From the NCBI GenBank assembly GCA_965263105.1, contig CBDHGL010000003.1, positions 2,852,001-2,916,000 on the forward strand: a stretch of DNA of 64,000 nucleotides, given 5' to 3'. This DNA comes from JBCCTX01 sp965263105 (GTDB lineage Bacteria; Bacteroidota; Bacteroidia; J057). The translations under genes and the position numbers were made by a program. Below are positions 61,802-64,000 of the stretch, one piece after another. How positions within the stretch are numbered: position 1 is the stretch's first letter; each line of letters opens with the position of its first letter. The notes under the pieces are model-generated. The model ran no database searches. It was not told the DNA's origin and was given only the letters and a program-made list of their open reading frames with translations.

Positions 61802-62600
61802 AGTCGTTTGCGTATTTTACCTGGGCTTTATGGTACAAGCGAGAGTGAGGGGCTACACTTTCCGTAATCCATACATTTCCCCCTATTATGCTATCATGTC
61901 CAATGATAGTCTCTCCCCCAAGTATAGTTGCTCCGGAATATATGGTTACCCGATCCTCAATAGTAGGGTGCCGTTTGGTATTGTGTAGGTTTTTGTTAAT
62001 GCGCATAGCTCCCAGGGTAACCCCTTGGTAGACCTTCACTTTGGCTCCAATTATGGTTGTTTGCCCTATTACCACCCCAGTTCCATGGTCTATAAAAAAA
62101 CTTTCCCCGATCTGGGCTCCAGGATGGATATCAATTCCTGTTTTGCTATGGGCATGCTCAGTCAGAATGCGAGGTATAAGGGGAACTTCCAATTTGTAGA
62201 GGGCATGTGCCAGACGATAAACGGCAATGGCTAGGAACCCCGGGTAGGTCCGGATTACTTCTGACCTACAGGTAGCTGCTGGGTCTTCATCCGTGATGAT
62301 CTGTGCATCGGCCAACAACATATTCCTTATTTGGGGTAATTGTTCTATAAAGGCCCATTCTATATGGTCTGGCGACTGATTGAGTCGATCCTTTATTAGG
62401 GAGAGTAACTCGTTGAGCTCGAGTCTAATTTTCTGGTAGTGAAGGTCCAACTCTCGCACAGAAGAATATTGTTGATCTGAGAGCTCGGGAAACAAGAGCG
62501 GAAGAATCTGCTGAATGACACTACATATTTGTTTGGGCGGAGGGAGAGATTCGGCATCCTTGTGGGCTGTGTACAGGTCAGAGAGAAAAGATTCTTCCAT
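61785..62600 (-). CDS. cysE: Serine O-acetyltransferase
   Basis: 271 aa, cytoplasmic. The N-terminal helical SAT domain is followed by left-handed beta-helix hexapeptide repeats in the last ~100 residues: HPGAQIGESFFIDHGTGVVI, TTIIGAKVKVYQGVTLGA, ATILGGETIIGHDSIIGG. The catalytic His-Asp pair of SATs lies in IDIHPGAQIGESFFIDHGTG. It transfers acetyl from acetyl-CoA to serine, the first step of cysteine synthesis. The extra N-terminal length is like the EpsC/SAT proteins of many Bacteroidota. The downstream cysM-like gene overlaps it by 17 bp, which gives the two-step pathway in one transcript. Upstream, 101 bp to the next gene hold no clear S-box or T-box. Confidence 0.92.
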   Translation of the reverse strand: MEESFLSDLYTAHKDAESLPPPKQICSVIQQILPLLFPELSDQQYSSVRELDLHYQKIRLELNELLSLIKDRLNQSPDHIEWAFIEQLPQIRNMLLADAQIITDEDPAATCRSEVIRTYPGFLAIAVYRLAHALYKLEVPLIPRILTEHAHSKTGIDIHPGAQIGESFFIDHGTGVVIGQTTIIGAKVKVYQGVTLGAMRINKNLHNTKRHPTIEDRVTIYSGATILGGETIIGHDSIIGGNVWITESVAPHSRLYHKAQVKYANDYVKHH

Positions 62601-62701
62601 AGGTGATGAGTTATAGCAATAAGGGTGAAAAATTTCCTGGCAAAATTCCCCTGTTTTACGAATGAGAGGAAAAAAAGATCAATGGATTAAGCAATTTAAA
62701 G

Positions 62702-63589
62702 TTAATCTCCTGCTACCAAAGTGCTTAGCATCCATTTATCTTGTTGAAAGGCAAAGAATGCTCGGAAATCTATGGGACTTTTTAGAAATTTTCCGTAAAC
62801 GTAACCCACATTTCCATTGGAAGTTTTGACTTTTTCCCAGGTATGGATTTCTCCCCCAATTGTTTGTTCTACGGGCGTTTCACCTGGATCCAAGGGAACC
62901 CCTTCCACAATTTCAAAATTCAGGGAGCCTAGTACGGCTCCTTCTAGACCAGGTTTGTTTCTAATGCGTACCTCTGTTCCTACCACGGCTTTATGAGCAT
63001 AAGGATTTTCTACGGATAGGAAAAAGGTATAGGGGCAAATAAAAAAATTGAACTCACTTGAAGAAAATAGGCCCCCCATCTCCAAAACTTCTATCAGTAC
63101 GCCCCAAAGAGAGGAATTCTCAGGGGCACTCTGCAGGTTCCAATTATTAATAAATTCCGCTTTAGTCTGTTCGACGTCGAAGCTCATAGCAATTTTATCC
63201 CCAATGTGCCCAAGTAAAAAGGCTGTATCTTTTTGCTGCAAGGCCTGTAGCATGGAATCCTTAAAAAGGATAAAATGGGGATTTAAATCTGCCTGATCTA
63301 AGGGCTCAAAGCGTCCGTTTTGAATAGGGATTCCATCCGTATAGTCTATCCAATCCGCCTGGGCCTCGGGATCCAGTATCATGGTATTGAGGATGATAGT
63401 GTCGGGTACCACGAATTTGTCTTCCACTGCATAGCCCTTTTCTTCAGGCTTGCTGGGAGCTGCTTTTTCAGGAGTTCCAGAGCTAGGGCTACATCCCATT
63501 ACAGCTATTAGGTCTATGAAAAGATAAATGAGGAAGTAAATACAATGAATCTTTTGGCAACGCAAATAAAAAACCTCTTTGAATGGCAT
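62702..63589 (-). CDS. Lipoprotein with C-terminal SH3-like domain
   Basis: 295 aa. A rather long N-region (MPFKEVFYLRCQKIHC) precedes the hydrophobic stretch and lipobox AVMGC at about 28-32, so the mature protein is a lipoprotein with a short Pro/Lys/Glu-rich linker. Residues ~75-190 are an unassigned helical domain (DSMLQALQQKDTAFLLGHIGDKIAMSF). The last ~100 residues (VVGTEVRIRNKPGLEGAVLGSL...WEKVKTSNGNVGYVYGKFLKS) are a bacterial SH3 domain, which often binds peptidoglycan or proteins. The stop of the partial gene on the same strand is 3 bp upstream of its start, so the two are probably cotranscribed. Function unknown. Confidence 0.7.
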   Translation of the reverse strand: MPFKEVFYLRCQKIHCIYFLIYLFIDLIAVMGCSPSSGTPEKAAPSKPEEKGYAVEDKFVVPDTIILNTMILDPEAQADWIDYTDGIPIQNGRFEPLDQADLNPHFILFKDSMLQALQQKDTAFLLGHIGDKIAMSFDVEQTKAEFINNWNLQSAPENSSLWGVLIEVLEMGGLFSSSEFNFFICPYTFFLSVENPYAHKAVVGTEVRIRNKPGLEGAVLGSLNFEIVEGVPLDPGETPVEQTIGGEIHTWEKVKTSNGNVGYVYGKFLKSPIDFRAFFAFQQDKWMLSTLVAGD

Positions 63590-63592
63590 TTT

Positions 63593-64000
63593 CTAATTGT
63601 TTTCCAGGAGTATTTCTAAGCTTTGTCTTACGATTTCTCCCATGGTACTACAGTGTAGAAATTTACCATTTTTGTAGTGATCTGCAAGTTCTTCCCTCAA
63701 TTGATCCACAAAGGTTTCTTTGGAAAGGGAGTCTTGAACCATTATTTGTAGCAAATTAATGATCTGGTTGCCTGAATAGCGGATTCTTCCCGCAATCATG
63801 ACCCGTTCCTCTTTTTGGTACTGGCGAACTGTGGTTGGGTCCATATGGCGCATCCCTAGTTCTATTATGGGTTGATTTTGTTTGAAGTACTGGGGCATGT
63901 ACACACTCTTCCGAGGCTCGTAGGATTGCTGGTCGAAATCTATGGCCCGGATTCTATAGTGAATGTCTTCAAAATCTGGGGTTATATCTACCACGTAGTT
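63593..64000 (-). CDS. Partial gene of unknown function, cut by the window end
   Basis: The frame is open to the window edge (reading N-Y-V-V-D-I-T-P-D-F from 64000), so only the C-terminal ~135 residues are seen. A GTG at 63994 could be read as a start but there is no reason to stop there. The visible part is soluble and mainly helical (KQNQPIIELGMRHMDPTTV; YSGNQIINLLQIMVQDSLSK; FVDQLREELADHYKNGKF; GEIVRQSLEILLENN). No domain is recognised. The SH3 lipoprotein gene follows 3 bp downstream. Confidence 0.6.
   Translation of the reverse strand, partial: NYVVDITPDFEDIHYRIRAIDFDQQSYEPRKSVYMPQYFKQNQPIIELGMRHMDPTTVRQYQKEERVMIAGRIRYSGNQIINLLQIMVQDSLSKETFVDQLREELADHYKNGKFLHCSTMGEIVRQSLEILLENN

Overview
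The window (about 44% G+C by eye) comes from a Bacteroidota chromosome, most likely a marine or environmental member of the Saprospiria (Lewinella/Saprospiraceae type). The phylum call rests on four proteins ending in type IX secretion (T9SS) sorting domains, two TonB receptors with carboxypeptidase-regulatory-like N-termini, four DUF4249 proteins, SBBP-repeat proteins, secreted TPR-CHAT proteins and a DUF1501/DUF1553 pair. The family-level call is an inference. I see no rRNA, tRNA, CRISPR array, transposase or integrase.

Layout. 0.1-2.5 kb: a small secreted DinB-like protein, then an A+T-rich two-gene cassette of a SMC/ABC-type AAA ATPase and a TOPRIM-like DUF4276 protein, which looks like a transferred defence module. 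2.6-8.5 kb: two paralogous T9SS-exported SBBP beta-propeller proteins (minus strand) that share a terminator hairpin and an upstream array of three ~16-bp motifs. 8.7-10.3 kb: a DinB/maleylpyruvate-isomerase-like gene broken by a one-base frameshift, and a beta-carbonic anhydrase. 10.4-27.3 kb (plus strand): an ECF sigma factor, a membrane anti-sigma-like protein and a large exported TPR-CHAT (caspase-like) protein packed as an operon, then two paralogous lipoproteins with PD40 repeats, a lipocalin-like lipoprotein, a second exported TPR-CHAT protein, an M4 metalloprotease with PD40-like repeats, and a membrane protein, closed by a strong terminator.

27.3-37.3 kb (minus strand): one long gene train: a TonB receptor with an STN domain, three DUF4249 lipoproteins with a shared Cys-rich tail, an MG2-like secreted protein, a BaiN-family flavoprotein and a Gfo/Idh/MocA oxidoreductase. 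37.4-42.3 kb: a DUF1501/DUF1553 pair of the type common in Planctomycetes. 42.3-46.9 kb: a PLP aminotransferase, then a second TonB receptor/DUF4249 pair on the plus strand. 46.9-54.9 kb: a T9SS multi-domain protein resembling a polysaccharide lyase, divergent from a BNR/sialidase-like protein followed by a complete TRAP transporter (DctP, DctQ, DctM), together suggesting a small glycan-catabolic locus without SusD.

55.1-59.9 kb: a cytochrome-b-like membrane protein and three tandem paralogous membrane histidine kinases with no response regulator in the window. 60.0-64.0 kb: a DUF1080 protein, the cysteine-biosynthesis pair CysE-CysM, an SH3-domain lipoprotein and a gene running off the end. 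The two best candidates for undescribed biology are the ECF/anti-sigma/exported TPR-CHAT locus (10.7-27.2 kb) and the AAA ATPase/DUF4276 pair (0.75-2.5 kb).
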